NCBI GenBank assembly: GCA_964594905.1
Contig: CAZQOI010000003.1
Coordinates: 1 to 64,000 of the forward strand
Direction: 5' to 3'
DNA: 64,000 bases
DNA from: Granulosicoccus sp964594905
GTDB taxonomy: Bacteria > Pseudomonadota > Gammaproteobacteria > Granulosicoccales > Granulosicoccaceae
In this document: positions 1 through 8,759 of the stretch, in pieces
How the letters are laid out: each line of letters starts with the position of its first letter
Numbering within the stretch: the stretch's first letter is position 1
The notes under the pieces: generated by a model
What the model was told of the DNA's origin: nothing
The model's database searches: none
The model's input: the letters and a program-made list of their open reading frames with translations, nothing else
Program-made: the position numbers and the translations under genes

Positions 1-220
1 ATTGTCCTGCCTCCATTGACTTCAGACGAACAATCATTTGTTCCACTTTACTTCGAGCATTTTCATTTTTCTCGATCAGGCGTGCTCTTTCTTCAATTAA
101 AGAGCCTTGTTGCTCGCGCAGCACCATGTTCTCAGTTCGCAGTTTTGCGCACAAGCTCGCCAGCTCGCTGAGGCGAGATTCAAGTCTGTCAAGTTCGTCG
201 TCAAGCGTGTTGCTACTCAT
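1..220 (-). CDS. TIGR02449 family cell-division-associated coiled coil (3' part cut by window edge)
   Basis: An open frame starts at an ATG at 220-218 and runs off the left edge without a stop, giving 73 visible residues. It begins MSSNTLDDELDRLESRL and is an almost unbroken charged heptad coiled coil with no membrane segment. This matches the short TIGR02449 family (about 65-75 residues, ZapB-like in shape), which in pseudomonads lies divergent from ygfB-pepP-ubiH, exactly as here. A structural role near the divisome is inferred from the family and not shown. The stop codon probably lies just outside the window. Confidence 0.75.
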   Translation of the reverse strand, partial: MSSNTLDDELDRLESRLSELASLCAKLRTENMVLREQQGSLIEERARLIEKNENARSKVEQMIVRLKSMEAGQ

Positions 221-283
221 CGGCTCGCCGGTGAAGTCGTTGTCGTGGCTGCATTGTATACTTGAGCGTACCCCACAAGACAA

Positions 284-886
284 GTGCATTGCTCAGTGAG
301 TCTTCTACCAGATACCGTCACTCTATCGCTCGAGCGCTTGAAAGTGCCTTTGTCGCGCTCTGAGTCCCATGGAATATTGTGCGGTCTCCTTGCAGCCGGC
401 CAGAGTTCGGCAGCGAAAACGCAGTGGTTCACAGAATTACTGGATGCCGCTGAGTTGCAAGCGGGTGATGTTGGTGCAAAAGCCGATGATCTAAAGGTTC
501 TGGACAACTGGTTTGGCGAAGTGCTGGATGCCATGAATAACCCGGATCTTGAATTTCTACCTGCTGTTCCTGACGATTCAACCCCTATCGCGTCGCGTGT
601 GCGTGCCCTAGGTGAGTTCTGCGCTGGATTTACCTACGGCTTGGGCTTATCCACGGCCAATCGCGGCAACAAAGCTTTGCCAAGCGATACTCGTGAGCTG
701 ATCGAGGATTTTCAGGCTATCGATGGTGCCGAGGCTAACCTAGCTGCTGGTAATGGATCGGCTGACGCGGATAATGAAGATGAGGACGCTTACATCGAAC
801 TTCTGGAATATGTGAAAGTGGGTGTTTTACTGATTCACGAAGAAATGAAACCAGTCATGCCAAACAAACAAGAGCAGTTGTCGTGA
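284..886 (+). CDS. ygfB: YgfB/UPF0149 family protein
   Basis: This 200-residue protein has the YgfB pattern: an N-terminal SRSESHGILCGLLAAG helix, a central FCAGFTYGLG segment, and a C-terminal DEDAYIELLEYVKVGVLLIHEE helix. It is cytosolic with no signal peptide. In Pseudomonas YgfB has been linked to control of AmpD and beta-lactam response, but in most species its role is unknown. The start is uncertain: GTG at 284 or GTG at 296, neither with a convincing ribosome site. Its stop overlaps the pepP start by four bases, so the two are probably translationally coupled. It diverges from the coiled-coil gene on its left. Confidence 0.85.
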   Translation: MHCSVSLLPDTVTLSLERLKVPLSRSESHGILCGLLAAGQSSAAKTQWFTELLDAAELQAGDVGAKADDLKVLDNWFGEVLDAMNNPDLEFLPAVPDDSTPIASRVRALGEFCAGFTYGLGLSTANRGNKALPSDTRELIEDFQAIDGAEANLAAGNGSADADNEDEDAYIELLEYVKVGVLLIHEEMKPVMPNKQEQLS

Positions 887-2235
887 GCACTGATTTGCGT
901 ACTCAGTTATTCACCAAGACACAATCAGCTGAGTACAAGCGCCGTCGCAGGTCTTTGATGCGTGTCATGGGCGACAACGCTATTGCAATCATTCCAACAT
1001 CTCGAGTTGCTTATCGTAACCGGGACACTGAATACCCGTTTCGGGCAGACAGCAATTTTCTTTATCTCAGTGGTTTTGCTGAGCCCGAGGCGCTAATGGT
1101 GCTAGTGCCCAACCGTAAGGCAGGGCAATACATCATGTTTTGTCGAGAGCGTGATCCCACCATGGAAACCTGGCATGGGCGACGTCTTGGGGTCGAGGAT
1201 GCCCCACAAGCTCTCGGTGCTGATGACGCGTTTCCAATTGGTGATATTGACGACATATTACCCGGGCTTCTCGAAGGCAAGCAGTCAGTCTTCCATACCC
1301 TGGGTAAGGATCAATTGTTTGATGCGCAGCTTCTTGGTTGGTTAGGTGAGGCACGCTCGTCACGCCGCGTTAGTGGCGAACCTGATGCATTTGTGTCCCT
1401 TGACTACCACTTGCATGAAATGCGTGTTCATAAAAGCCGTAGCGAATTACAAGCGCTTAAACAGTCCGCGCGTATCAGTGCTGGTGCACATCTGTCAGCG
1501 ATGGCAACGTGTGAACCAGGTTTACGAGAACACGAACTGGAAGCCGTGCTTATCGGCGAATATACCCGTGAGGGTGGATGTCATGCGTTCGCACCGATTG
1601 TTGGTGGAGGCGAAAATGGTTGCATTCTGCACTACACCGAGAATACAGATGTACTTAACGATGGTGAGCTGGTGCTGATAGATTCGGGCGCCGAGATAAA
1701 TCATTATGCGGGCGATATAACCCGCACCTTTCCTGTTAATGGGAAATTCTCCGCTGTGCAGCGAGAGGTTTATGAGATTGTGCTGGAGGCGAATCTGGCG
1801 GCAATTGCAAAAGTTAAACCAGGTAACCACTGGAACGATCCACACGAGGCAGCGGTTAAGGTTCTAACGCGCGGCTTGGCCGATTTGGGTATCTTGAAAG
1901 GCAAGCCTGCTCAGTTGATCAAGGACGCAGCCTACCGACCTTATTATATGCATCGTACTGGACACTGGCTCGGTCTGGATGTGCATGATGTTGGTGAGTA
2001 TAAAATCGACAATGAATGGCGACTACTAGAACCTGGGATGGTATTGACGATTGAACCCGGTCTTTATCTTGACGACTCACGGAAGATTCCCAAACGCTTC
2101 AGAAATATTGGCATTCGTGTTGAAGACGACGTTGTTGTTACCGCTGATGGACACGAGGTGCTTACCAACGATGTACCTAAATCGATAGATGAAATAGAAG
2201 CTCTCATGGCGCAGGCTCAAGGCCAAGGGCAATAA
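883..2235 (+). CDS. pepP: Xaa-Pro aminopeptidase PepP
   Basis: A cytosolic M24 metallopeptidase of 450 residues that removes an N-terminal residue preceding proline. The N-terminal aminopeptidase P domain (FLYLSGFAEPEALMVL) is followed by a pita-bread catalytic domain. The metal ligands are visible in order: Asp in LIDSGAE, Asp in AGDITRTF, His in MHRTGHWLGLDVHD, Glu in TIEPGLYL, and Glu in GIRVEDD. The start is a GTG overlapping the ygfB stop. Length and the neighbours ygfB and ubiH match the conserved pseudomonad operon, and all ligands are present, so it should be active. Confidence 0.95.
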   Translation: MSTDLRTQLFTKTQSAEYKRRRRSLMRVMGDNAIAIIPTSRVAYRNRDTEYPFRADSNFLYLSGFAEPEALMVLVPNRKAGQYIMFCRERDPTMETWHGRRLGVEDAPQALGADDAFPIGDIDDILPGLLEGKQSVFHTLGKDQLFDAQLLGWLGEARSSRRVSGEPDAFVSLDYHLHEMRVHKSRSELQALKQSARISAGAHLSAMATCEPGLREHELEAVLIGEYTREGGCHAFAPIVGGGENGCILHYTENTDVLNDGELVLIDSGAEINHYAGDITRTFPVNGKFSAVQREVYEIVLEANLAAIAKVKPGNHWNDPHEAAVKVLTRGLADLGILKGKPAQLIKDAAYRPYYMHRTGHWLGLDVHDVGEYKIDNEWRLLEPGMVLTIEPGLYLDDSRKIPKRFRNIGIRVEDDVVVTADGHEVLTNDVPKSIDEIEALMAQAQGQGQ

Positions 2236-2243
2236 GGAAAAGC

Positions 2244-3497
2244 GTGCGATCTGACATCGTTATTGTCGGTGCAGGATTGGTCGGAACTCCGTTGAGTCTG
2301 GCTTTGAGTCGGCGTGGATTTTCCGTCACATTGATTGATCGAGGTCCGCTTATCGGGGGGCAAAAAAGTGGCGATGAAAACCCATTGCTCCAGCAATGCA
2401 CGGCATTGAGTCGCAGCAGCCAGTTGTGGTTCGCAGCTAATGGACTCTGGGCTTCGATTGCTGACGATGCCAGCGCGATAACTCGAGTGCATGTGTCGCA
2501 ACGTGGTTACTTCGGCGCTACTCGAATGGATGCACAAGAGCTTGGTCTTGATGCGCTTGGGTTTGTTGTGAATAACCGACATATGCTCGACTCACTGCGA
2601 CAACAATTGCCACAGTCTGAGGTCACACACCTCGCCGATACCGAGATTCATCGCGTCACTTCGCTTGAAACTTCAAGCGATCAATCTACTGGTAAGGTTA
2701 CAGATTCTGACTCAGTGACTGTGCATTGCAAATGTGGTGATGAGCACATTGACGTCAATGCACGACTCTTGATAGCAACTGACGGTGTCACATCAACTGT
2801 GCGCGAATCACTTGGTATTGCGCAACAACATACTGACTACTCGCAAGTCGGTATTCTTGGTAGTCTTGAACTTCACGACAGTCATGGCAACACTGCTTAC
2901 GAGCGCTTTACCGACACGGGCCCTTTAGCGATGTTGCCTCGTGGTGAGCGTCACATGAGTTTCGTTGAATGCATTGATGAACAAAACCGCTCCTTGCTTG
3001 AAGCTAAAAGCGATGATGAGTACCGCCATCATTTGCAATCACGATTTGGCTATCGACTAGGCATCATCAAGGAAGTTGGGCCACGATTTTTCACGCCACT
3101 GCTACGGATCGAGGCGAGAAGTCAGATAGCGACACGTTCCCTATTACTCGGTAATGCTGCCCGATTGCTCCACCCTGTAGCGGGACAAGGATATAACCTG
3201 GCGATTCGCGATATAGAAGGCTTGCTGTCCCTGTTTGATGAAGAGTCGACTCATGAAGCAGTCTCGAGCGGTGACGTTGAATTTGATCCAGGTTCAAGCG
3301 CATTACTGACAACGTTTGTATCCCGACGAAAAAAAGACCAACAAGCTGTAGTCAGCTTAACCGATGCGCTGGCCAGAAGTTTCCGCGGTTCAGCTGCGTT
3401 GCCGTCACATGTAAGGTCGCTTGGACTGATGGGGCTTGATGCATTCACACCGCTTCGCCGTGGTTTCGCCAGGCGTAGTATGGGTCTTCGCAGATGA
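2244..3497 (+). CDS. ubiH: FAD-dependent 2-octaprenyl-6-methoxyphenol hydroxylase UbiH
   Basis: A 417-residue aromatic hydroxylase of ubiquinone biosynthesis. The N-terminal FAD dinucleotide motif is VGAGLVGTPLSLALSRRG, a second FAD/NADPH motif is ATDGVTSTVRESLG, and the third motif LLGNAARLLHPVAGQGYN is of the UbiH type (NAAxxLHPxAGQG) rather than UbiF or UbiI. It starts at GTG 2244, eight bases after pepP. UbiH works at the membrane with the Ubi complex to hydroxylate C4 of the ring. Assignment among UbiH/UbiF/VisC paralogues rests on that motif and on linkage to pepP. No damage is visible. Confidence 0.9.
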   Translation: MRSDIVIVGAGLVGTPLSLALSRRGFSVTLIDRGPLIGGQKSGDENPLLQQCTALSRSSQLWFAANGLWASIADDASAITRVHVSQRGYFGATRMDAQELGLDALGFVVNNRHMLDSLRQQLPQSEVTHLADTEIHRVTSLETSSDQSTGKVTDSDSVTVHCKCGDEHIDVNARLLIATDGVTSTVRESLGIAQQHTDYSQVGILGSLELHDSHGNTAYERFTDTGPLAMLPRGERHMSFVECIDEQNRSLLEAKSDDEYRHHLQSRFGYRLGIIKEVGPRFFTPLLRIEARSQIATRSLLLGNAARLLHPVAGQGYNLAIRDIEGLLSLFDEESTHEAVSSGDVEFDPGSSALLTTFVSRRKKDQQAVVSLTDALARSFRGSAALPSHVRSLGLMGLDAFTPLRRGFARRSMGLRR

Positions 3498-3532
3498 GTC
3501 GTTCGACGAGTCATTCGATGAGTCTCAGTTGA

Positions 3533-5266
3533 ATGGTGGCCGATACACTTGTAAGGCGGCTGAATTTCTTTCTGGTCGCGGGTCTGATTGGCGCGGTGGT
3601 TGGATTCAGTACCTTGTTACTGATCAAGCTTATCTTGCTGGTTCAGTTTATTGGGTTTGGCGAAGCATCAGAGATGCGCTATGCCGAAATTGTCGAGGCT
3701 CGTCCGGCTTGGCAGCTCATACTTGTATTGACGCTCGGTGGTTTACTGGTTGGGGTCATCCTGCAGTTTCTGCCGGGCAGGCGATATCACGGTATTGCCG
3801 ATGTCATGGAGGCTTGTGCATTGAATAGTGCGCGCATGCCTGCGCGTTCTGGTATCGGAGCTGCTTTAGCTGCTTCGGTTTCACTCGGGGTTGGTGCACC
3901 GCTTGGCCGCGAGGGGCCAGCTGTACATATTGGCGCATCCATCAGTGCCTGGCTCGCTGAGAAAATGGGGCTTGATCACAAGCAATCATTAGCCTTACTG
4001 GGTTGTGGTGCGGCGGCAGCTGTTGCTGTGTCTTTCAATACGCCAATTGCTGCTGTGATATTCGCACTTGAAGTTATCGTTGGTTACTACACCTTGCGAG
4101 TGTTCGCTCCTGTCGTTATAGCGGCAATGTTAGCCATGGTAGTGAGGGATATTTTTCTCGGTAATGAGCCATTATTTCAAGTGCCGGAGCATGATTTGTC
4201 TTCACACTGGGAATTATTTTTGTTTGCCTTGATCGGTGTGCTGGGCGCATTTGTTGCCAAAGCACTAATAGCAATGACAGCGGGTGTTGGCCGAGTATGG
4301 GAAATTAGCGGGGCACCTGCGTGGGTACGACCGGCAGTAGCCGGAGCAGTTATCGCCTGTTTTGCAATACCATTACCGTTGATACTGAGTATCGGTGCTG
4401 AAGGTACGCTACTAGCGTTACAAGCATCATTGCCTGTTGTGATGCTGATCAGCTTACTTGTAGTGAAAACCATAGTAGTCGCGTTGGCACTTGGCAGCGG
4501 ATTTGCCGGTGGTGTCTTTGGACCGGCAATCTTTATCGGTTCTGTGCTTGGTGGTCTTTTGTGGGCCTTGCTAAGTGCCAGCGGCTTGCCGCTGTCTGAT
4601 CAAGGTGTTTATGCAACCATCGGTATGGCGGCTGTTGCTTCAGCCTTGCTTGGTGCGCCTATCTCTACGGTGCTCATAGTGTTTGAGCTCACTCATGACT
4701 ACAACATCACATTAGGGGTCATGGCTGCAGCCGCCTTTGCCAGTACGTTTATGCAACTTGGTGAACACAGCTCGTTTTTTCGCTGGCAGCTGGCGCGAAG
4801 AAATGTGAATATATCCGGCGGGCGTGATATCAGTTTGCTGATGACACGGCGTGTGGAAGATTTGATATCTGATGCTTTTCTGCAAACTGACCCTGCAGTA
4901 ACTGCAGGTCAGCTTGAGTCGAAACTTGGTTTGGAGCGACGGCGCCTGGCGATGTTTGTTGATGACGAAGGCGTCTTTCAAGGCAGCGTTACTCTGGCAA
5001 ATCTGATTTCACATGCGATTGAGCATGGCATGGATTCGTCCGCTATGGATGCGGCTTTTGATACCGACTATGCCATCACGCCCGATACCAATATTGTTAC
5101 TGCGGTACAGATAATGGCTGAACGTCAGGTTGAATATGTACCAGTTGTTTTGCGAGCTCGTGCGTCGAAACCTGAGTTGCTGGGTGTTGTTGTCAAAAGC
5201 GAGCTTTTGGCTGAGCACTATGATGTGGTAAAACGCGCACGAGAAGATGAATTCGGTATTACCTGA
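3533..5266 (+). CDS. ClC-family chloride channel or Cl-/H+ antiporter with C-terminal CBS domains
   Basis: A 577-residue inner-membrane protein. The helix-rich part carries GREGPAVHIG with the gating glutamate and GGVFGPAIFIG, two of the three anion-selectivity motifs. The first motif, GSGIP in classic ClCs, is replaced by a HGIADV stretch, so the serine that coordinates central chloride is missing. A glutamate follows FNTPIAAVIFALE, where antiporters have their internal proton glutamate. After about residue 420 two CBS domains follow, which usually bind adenine nucleotides. Start ATG at 3533 directly follows a TGA of a 12-codon frame. Transport mode cannot be decided from sequence. Confidence 0.88.
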   Translation: MVADTLVRRLNFFLVAGLIGAVVGFSTLLLIKLILLVQFIGFGEASEMRYAEIVEARPAWQLILVLTLGGLLVGVILQFLPGRRYHGIADVMEACALNSARMPARSGIGAALAASVSLGVGAPLGREGPAVHIGASISAWLAEKMGLDHKQSLALLGCGAAAAVAVSFNTPIAAVIFALEVIVGYYTLRVFAPVVIAAMLAMVVRDIFLGNEPLFQVPEHDLSSHWELFLFALIGVLGAFVAKALIAMTAGVGRVWEISGAPAWVRPAVAGAVIACFAIPLPLILSIGAEGTLLALQASLPVVMLISLLVVKTIVVALALGSGFAGGVFGPAIFIGSVLGGLLWALLSASGLPLSDQGVYATIGMAAVASALLGAPISTVLIVFELTHDYNITLGVMAAAAFASTFMQLGEHSSFFRWQLARRNVNISGGRDISLLMTRRVEDLISDAFLQTDPAVTAGQLESKLGLERRRLAMFVDDEGVFQGSVTLANLISHAIEHGMDSSAMDAAFDTDYAITPDTNIVTAVQIMAERQVEYVPVVLRARASKPELLGVVVKSELLAEHYDVVKRAREDEFGIT

Positions 5267-5282
5267 GCAGAGGCAGAATTGA

Positions 5283-6602
5283 ATGAGCGGACCTGAATAC
5301 CTGGGCTTTGACACATTGGCGTTACACGCCGGCCAACAGCCAGATAGTGAAACCGGTGCGCGAGCTGCACCGATATATCAAACTACCTCCTTTGTCTTTG
5401 ACGAAGCTGACAAAGCATCGTCATTATTTGACATCGCCCGAGCAGGCCATGTTTATTCGCGTATTTCTAATCCAACAGTCGCAGTTTTGGAAGAACGCGT
5501 GGCAGCCCTTGAGGGTGGCGTAGGCGCTGTATGTACAGCAAGTGGTATGGCAGCGATTCATATTGGCATTGCAACCTTGTGTGGAGCGGGCAGCCATATT
5601 GTGGCTTCTCGATCACTGTATGGCGGTACTCACAATCTGCTCAGTTACACCCTGCCACGATTTGGCGTGGAAACCACCTTTGTAGATCCACGCGATCCTG
5701 ATGCCTTTGCCAAAGCGATTCGTCCAGAAACGCGGCTAGTGTTCGCTGAGATCGTCGCTAACCCGCGCTGCGAAGTGCTGGACTTGCCTGCGGTTTCCAA
5801 GATAGCGCATGATCAAGGTATTCCGGTTCTGGTTGATGCTACGTTAAGCACGCCGTATCTGGTTGATGCGTTTGCACTGGGTGCTGATGTCATCATGCAT
5901 TCGTTAACCAAGTTTATGGGTGGGCATGGTGTTGCAATCGGTGGCGCCCTTATCGATGGTGGGCGTTTTGACTGGAAAGCCTCGGGACGATTTCCCGAAC
6001 TGAGTGAACCCTATGCCGGTTTTCATGGAATGAACTTTGTTGAAGAGTTTGGGCCGGCTGCCTACATAATGCGAGCTCGCAAAGAAGGCTTGCGTGACTT
6101 TGGATCCTGTCTGTCGCCAACAAATGCATTTCATTTGCTGCAAGGGCTGGAAACACTGGCAATGCGTATGCAAAGACATGTCGAGAATACCAACACAGTT
6201 GTTGATTTTCTCGACGGAGCTGACGGAGTTAACGTCGTGCATCATCCGGCGGTCAAGAGTCATCCCGATCATGCACTTGCCAAAACCTTGTTACCTAAAG
6301 GTTCTGGTGCTGTCTTCAGTTTTGAATTGGAAGGAGGGCGTGCCGCTGGAAGTGCGTTCATAGAAGGTTTGCAGTTATTCTCTCATCTTGCCAATGTGGG
6401 TGATGCAAAATCTTTGGTCATTCATCCGGCAAGTACAACGCACTCTCGCATGGACGATAACGATCTTGTGGCCGCTGGCATTTCGCCGGGGCTGGTTAGA
6501 TTGTCCATCGGCCTTGAGGATCCCAAGGATCTTGTAAACGATTTGCGTCAAGCGCTGCGGCGTGCCGCTAAAGCTAAATCAACCCACGAAAACGCAGCAT
6601 GA
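5283..6602 (+). CDS. O-acetylhomoserine sulfhydrylase-like PLP enzyme (MetY type)
   Basis: A 439-residue Cys/Met-metabolism PLP-dependent enzyme. Family features include LALHAGQQPDSETGARAAPIYQTTSFVFD at the N terminus (split here only as prose), a GMAAIHIGI cofactor-phosphate loop, VDATLSTPYL, and the PLP lysine in MHSLTKFMGGHG. Length above 420 residues and the C-terminal LVIHPASTTHS block favour O-acetylhomoserine sulfhydrylase (MetY), making homocysteine from O-acetylhomoserine and sulfide, over cystathionine synthase or methionine gamma-lyase. An AGAGG site lies upstream of ATG 5283. It overlaps the next hydrolase gene by four bases, so the two are coupled. Confidence 0.85.
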   Translation: MSGPEYLGFDTLALHAGQQPDSETGARAAPIYQTTSFVFDEADKASSLFDIARAGHVYSRISNPTVAVLEERVAALEGGVGAVCTASGMAAIHIGIATLCGAGSHIVASRSLYGGTHNLLSYTLPRFGVETTFVDPRDPDAFAKAIRPETRLVFAEIVANPRCEVLDLPAVSKIAHDQGIPVLVDATLSTPYLVDAFALGADVIMHSLTKFMGGHGVAIGGALIDGGRFDWKASGRFPELSEPYAGFHGMNFVEEFGPAAYIMRARKEGLRDFGSCLSPTNAFHLLQGLETLAMRMQRHVENTNTVVDFLDGADGVNVVHHPAVKSHPDHALAKTLLPKGSGAVFSFELEGGRAAGSAFIEGLQLFSHLANVGDAKSLVIHPASTTHSRMDDNDLVAAGISPGLVRLSIGLEDPKDLVNDLRQALRRAAKAKSTHENAA

Positions 6603-7420
6603 AAGTCAAAGTAGATGGATCATCAGTGTTCGTCGGTACCGGCGGCGTAGACTGGTCCGAAGATCGAGCTTCACTGTTGTTGTTGCATGGTGCCGGAATG
6701 AATCGCACTGTGTGGGTATTGCTGGCGCGTTACTTCGCACGCCATGGCTATAACCTTATCGTGCCAGACCTACCTGGGCATGGACAATCAAGCGGAGTTG
6801 CCTTACCCAGTATCGAGGCACAGGCTGAGCATATTGGGGCCTTGTTGGATGTATTGAAGTCATCACACGGTTTACCTGATACACCTTTGACCGTTGGCGG
6901 GCACAGCATGGGCGCTCTGGCGGCCCTTGAATTTGCTGGTCAGCGTACCGACGCGCTGGCCAACTTGATTCTGTTTGGCGCTGGCTACCCGATGGTTGTT
7001 GGTCAAGCTTTGCTTGACGCGGCAGAAGCAAACAGCCATGAGGCGATCGACATCATATCTATCTATAGCCACACGCTAGCTTCACAGCTTGGTCACAACA
7101 AGATTGCCGGTATCAGTGTTCTGAACGCAGGGATGGCTCTGTTGGAGCAGGCAGCACCTGGTGTATTGTTTTCTGATCTCAACGCCTGTAATGAATACAA
7201 AGGCGGTGAGCGCGCTGCTCAGCGAGTTCAAGCCAGCGGCTTGCCTGCGACCATCATCGCGGGTGATGGGGACCGTATGACGCCTATGAAGGCAACTCAA
7301 GTAATTGCCACAGCGCTACAGATTGATATCGACGTGATAGCTGACTGTGGTCATATGATGATGTCAGAACAACCTGAGTCCACGCTCAGAATTGTTCGGC
7401 GTGAGTTGCTAAGCGGCTAA
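6599..7420 (+). CDS. alpha/beta-fold hydrolase
   Basis: A 273-residue cytosolic alpha/beta hydrolase. It has the oxyanion region LLLHGAGMNRTVW, the nucleophile elbow GGHSMGAL (Ser), an acid in GDGDRMTP and a histidine in DCGHMMMSEQPE, so the triad is complete. It begins inside the stop of the sulfhydrylase gene (ATGA overlap). It is much shorter than homoserine acetyltransferase MetX and lacks its features, so it is not an obvious donor enzyme for MetY despite the coupling. Substrate unknown; esterase or thioesterase are possible. Confidence 0.85.
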   Translation: MKVKVDGSSVFVGTGGVDWSEDRASLLLLHGAGMNRTVWVLLARYFARHGYNLIVPDLPGHGQSSGVALPSIEAQAEHIGALLDVLKSSHGLPDTPLTVGGHSMGALAALEFAGQRTDALANLILFGAGYPMVVGQALLDAAEANSHEAIDIISIYSHTLASQLGHNKIAGISVLNAGMALLEQAAPGVLFSDLNACNEYKGGERAAQRVQASGLPATIIAGDGDRMTPMKATQVIATALQIDIDVIADCGHMMMSEQPESTLRIVRRELLSG

Positions 7421-7421
7421 G

Positions 7422-8078
7422 TTAGCTATCTAGCGCTGCAAAAACGATATCGCGTATATCTTCGACCTCGCCGATACCGTCAACCTTGATGTATTTTGGC
7501 GCGTCGATGCCAGCCTTGGCATTCCAGGACCGATAGTAATCTTTCAGCGGGGCCGTCATCTTTTCATACACTTCGAGGCGATATCGGACTGTCTCTTCGC
7601 GATCGTCATCACGTTGCGTCAGTGGGTCCCCTGTTTCGTCATCCTTACCTGCCAACTTTGGCGGATTAAAAATCGTGTGATAGCTGCGTCCAGAGGCTTC
7701 GTGGACCCAACGGCCACTTATTCGCTTGATGATTTCTTCGTGATCGACGTCGATCTCAACCACGGCATCGAGTGAGATACCGGCCTCTTTCAAAGCGTCA
7801 GCCTGGCCCAGCGTTCGCGGAAATCCATCGAGCAGAAAGCCATTCTCGCAGTCGGCCTGTGCAATGCGCTCTTTCACAAGGGCAGTAATCATGTTGTCTG
7901 GCACCAGATCGCCGCGGTCCATCACCTTTTTCGCCTCGATACCGACCGTAGTTTTAGCTTTGATCGCGGCGCGCAGCATATCTCCAGTGGAAATCTGGGG
8001 AATACCGTACCTTTCGGTGATGAAACCAGCCTGTGTGCCTTTACCTGCACCCGGGCTACCTAACAGGATCAAGCGCAT
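7422..8078 (-). CDS. adk: adenylate kinase
   Basis: A 218-residue enzyme interconverting ATP+AMP and 2 ADP. Walker A is GSPGAGKGTQ near residue 7, the AMP site is STGDMLRAAI, DGFPRTLGQAD follows, and the long LID (about residues 122-160) begins GRWVHEASGRSYH and has no zinc cysteines. An in-frame TTG precedes the ATG; the ATG at 8078 is chosen because AGGAG lies six bases upstream and the protein then starts MRLILLG as usual. It converges with the hydrolase gene, with one base between the two stops. Confidence 0.95.
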   Translation of the reverse strand: MRLILLGSPGAGKGTQAGFITERYGIPQISTGDMLRAAIKAKTTVGIEAKKVMDRGDLVPDNMITALVKERIAQADCENGFLLDGFPRTLGQADALKEAGISLDAVVEIDVDHEEIIKRISGRWVHEASGRSYHTIFNPPKLAGKDDETGDPLTQRDDDREETVRYRLEVYEKMTAPLKDYYRSWNAKAGIDAPKYIKVDGIGEVEDIRDIVFAALDS

Positions 8079-8177
8079 CAACTGCTCCTTTTCGGGTCAA
8101 AAACCCGTGAGTTGCGAAGACTAGCGAAATTTCGCTTGGTTTGCACGAAATAGCCCACTGGATGCGATACTTCGTTT

Positions 8178-8759
8178 ATGTATTTAGAACAACTTCGCGA
8201 AGATCTCGTTATCGACGCCGATCTGCCAGGTGGATCGCTGCGACTGAACTCAACCTGGGGTCTGTTTTCGCCACGCGGTATTGATGAAGGCAGCACCTTG
8301 TTGCTTGAGCAACTGGATGTACGCGAAGATGATGTCGCTTTGGATCTTGGTTGTGGTTACGGCCCGATTGGGCTGAGTATTGCCAAGCAGGCGAGCGCAG
8401 GTCGGGTGCATTTGGTGGATAAGGATTTTGTCGCGGTCGACTACAGCCGAGACAATGCTTCACGAAATGGTATCGACAATGCCGAGGTCTATTTGAGTAA
8501 TGGTTTCAGCGCTGTGCCTCTGGATTTGCCACTGTCGTTGGTTGTGTCCAATCTACCTGCCAAGGTGGGAAACGAGTTCTTTCAGATTACCTTCGATGAT
8601 GCACGGCGTCGTATGCAGCCGGGGGCGAGGATTGTGGTTGTCACCATCAATGGGCTCAGAAGCTTTATCAAGCGTTCTTTTACCGAAGTTTTCGGTAATT
8701 ATCAGAAGCTGAAGCAGGGCAAGACCTACACCGTATCGATGGCGGTATTAGACGACTGA
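8178..8759 (+). CDS. class I SAM-dependent methyltransferase (MTS/RsmC-like)
   Basis: A 193-residue Rossmann methyltransferase. SAM motif I is DLGCGYGPIGL, the acidic loop is HLVDKDFVAVDYSRDN, and the N-terminal WGLFSPRGIDEGSTLL segment matches the small methyltransferase domain of RsmC and RlmG. The catalytic loop reads SNLPAKVG instead of NPPF, a version seen in shorter stand-alone members. It may methylate RNA, but the target is not known. The start ATG 8178 diverges from adk. Its last 34 bases overlap the convergent trhO gene. Confidence 0.8.
   Translation: MYLEQLREDLVIDADLPGGSLRLNSTWGLFSPRGIDEGSTLLLEQLDVREDDVALDLGCGYGPIGLSIAKQASAGRVHLVDKDFVAVDYSRDNASRNGIDNAEVYLSNGFSAVPLDLPLSLVVSNLPAKVGNEFFQITFDDARRRMQPGARIVVVTINGLRSFIKRSFTEVFGNYQKLKQGKTYTVSMAVLDD

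Noticed and set aside
3436..3828. Plus-strand frame with DESFDESFDES
   Set aside because: It overlaps ubiH and the ClC gene in another frame and has no family resemblance; the repeat arises from a short duplicated DNA segment.
6599..7420. Homoserine O-acetyltransferase (MetX) next to MetY
   Set aside because: The hydrolase is about 100 residues too short and has no MetX features beyond the fold.
8726..8759. Frame error at the overlapping ends of the methyltransferase and trhO
   Set aside because: Both C termini look natural, and several convergent pairs in this window overlap by 15-35 bases, so this is normal compaction.
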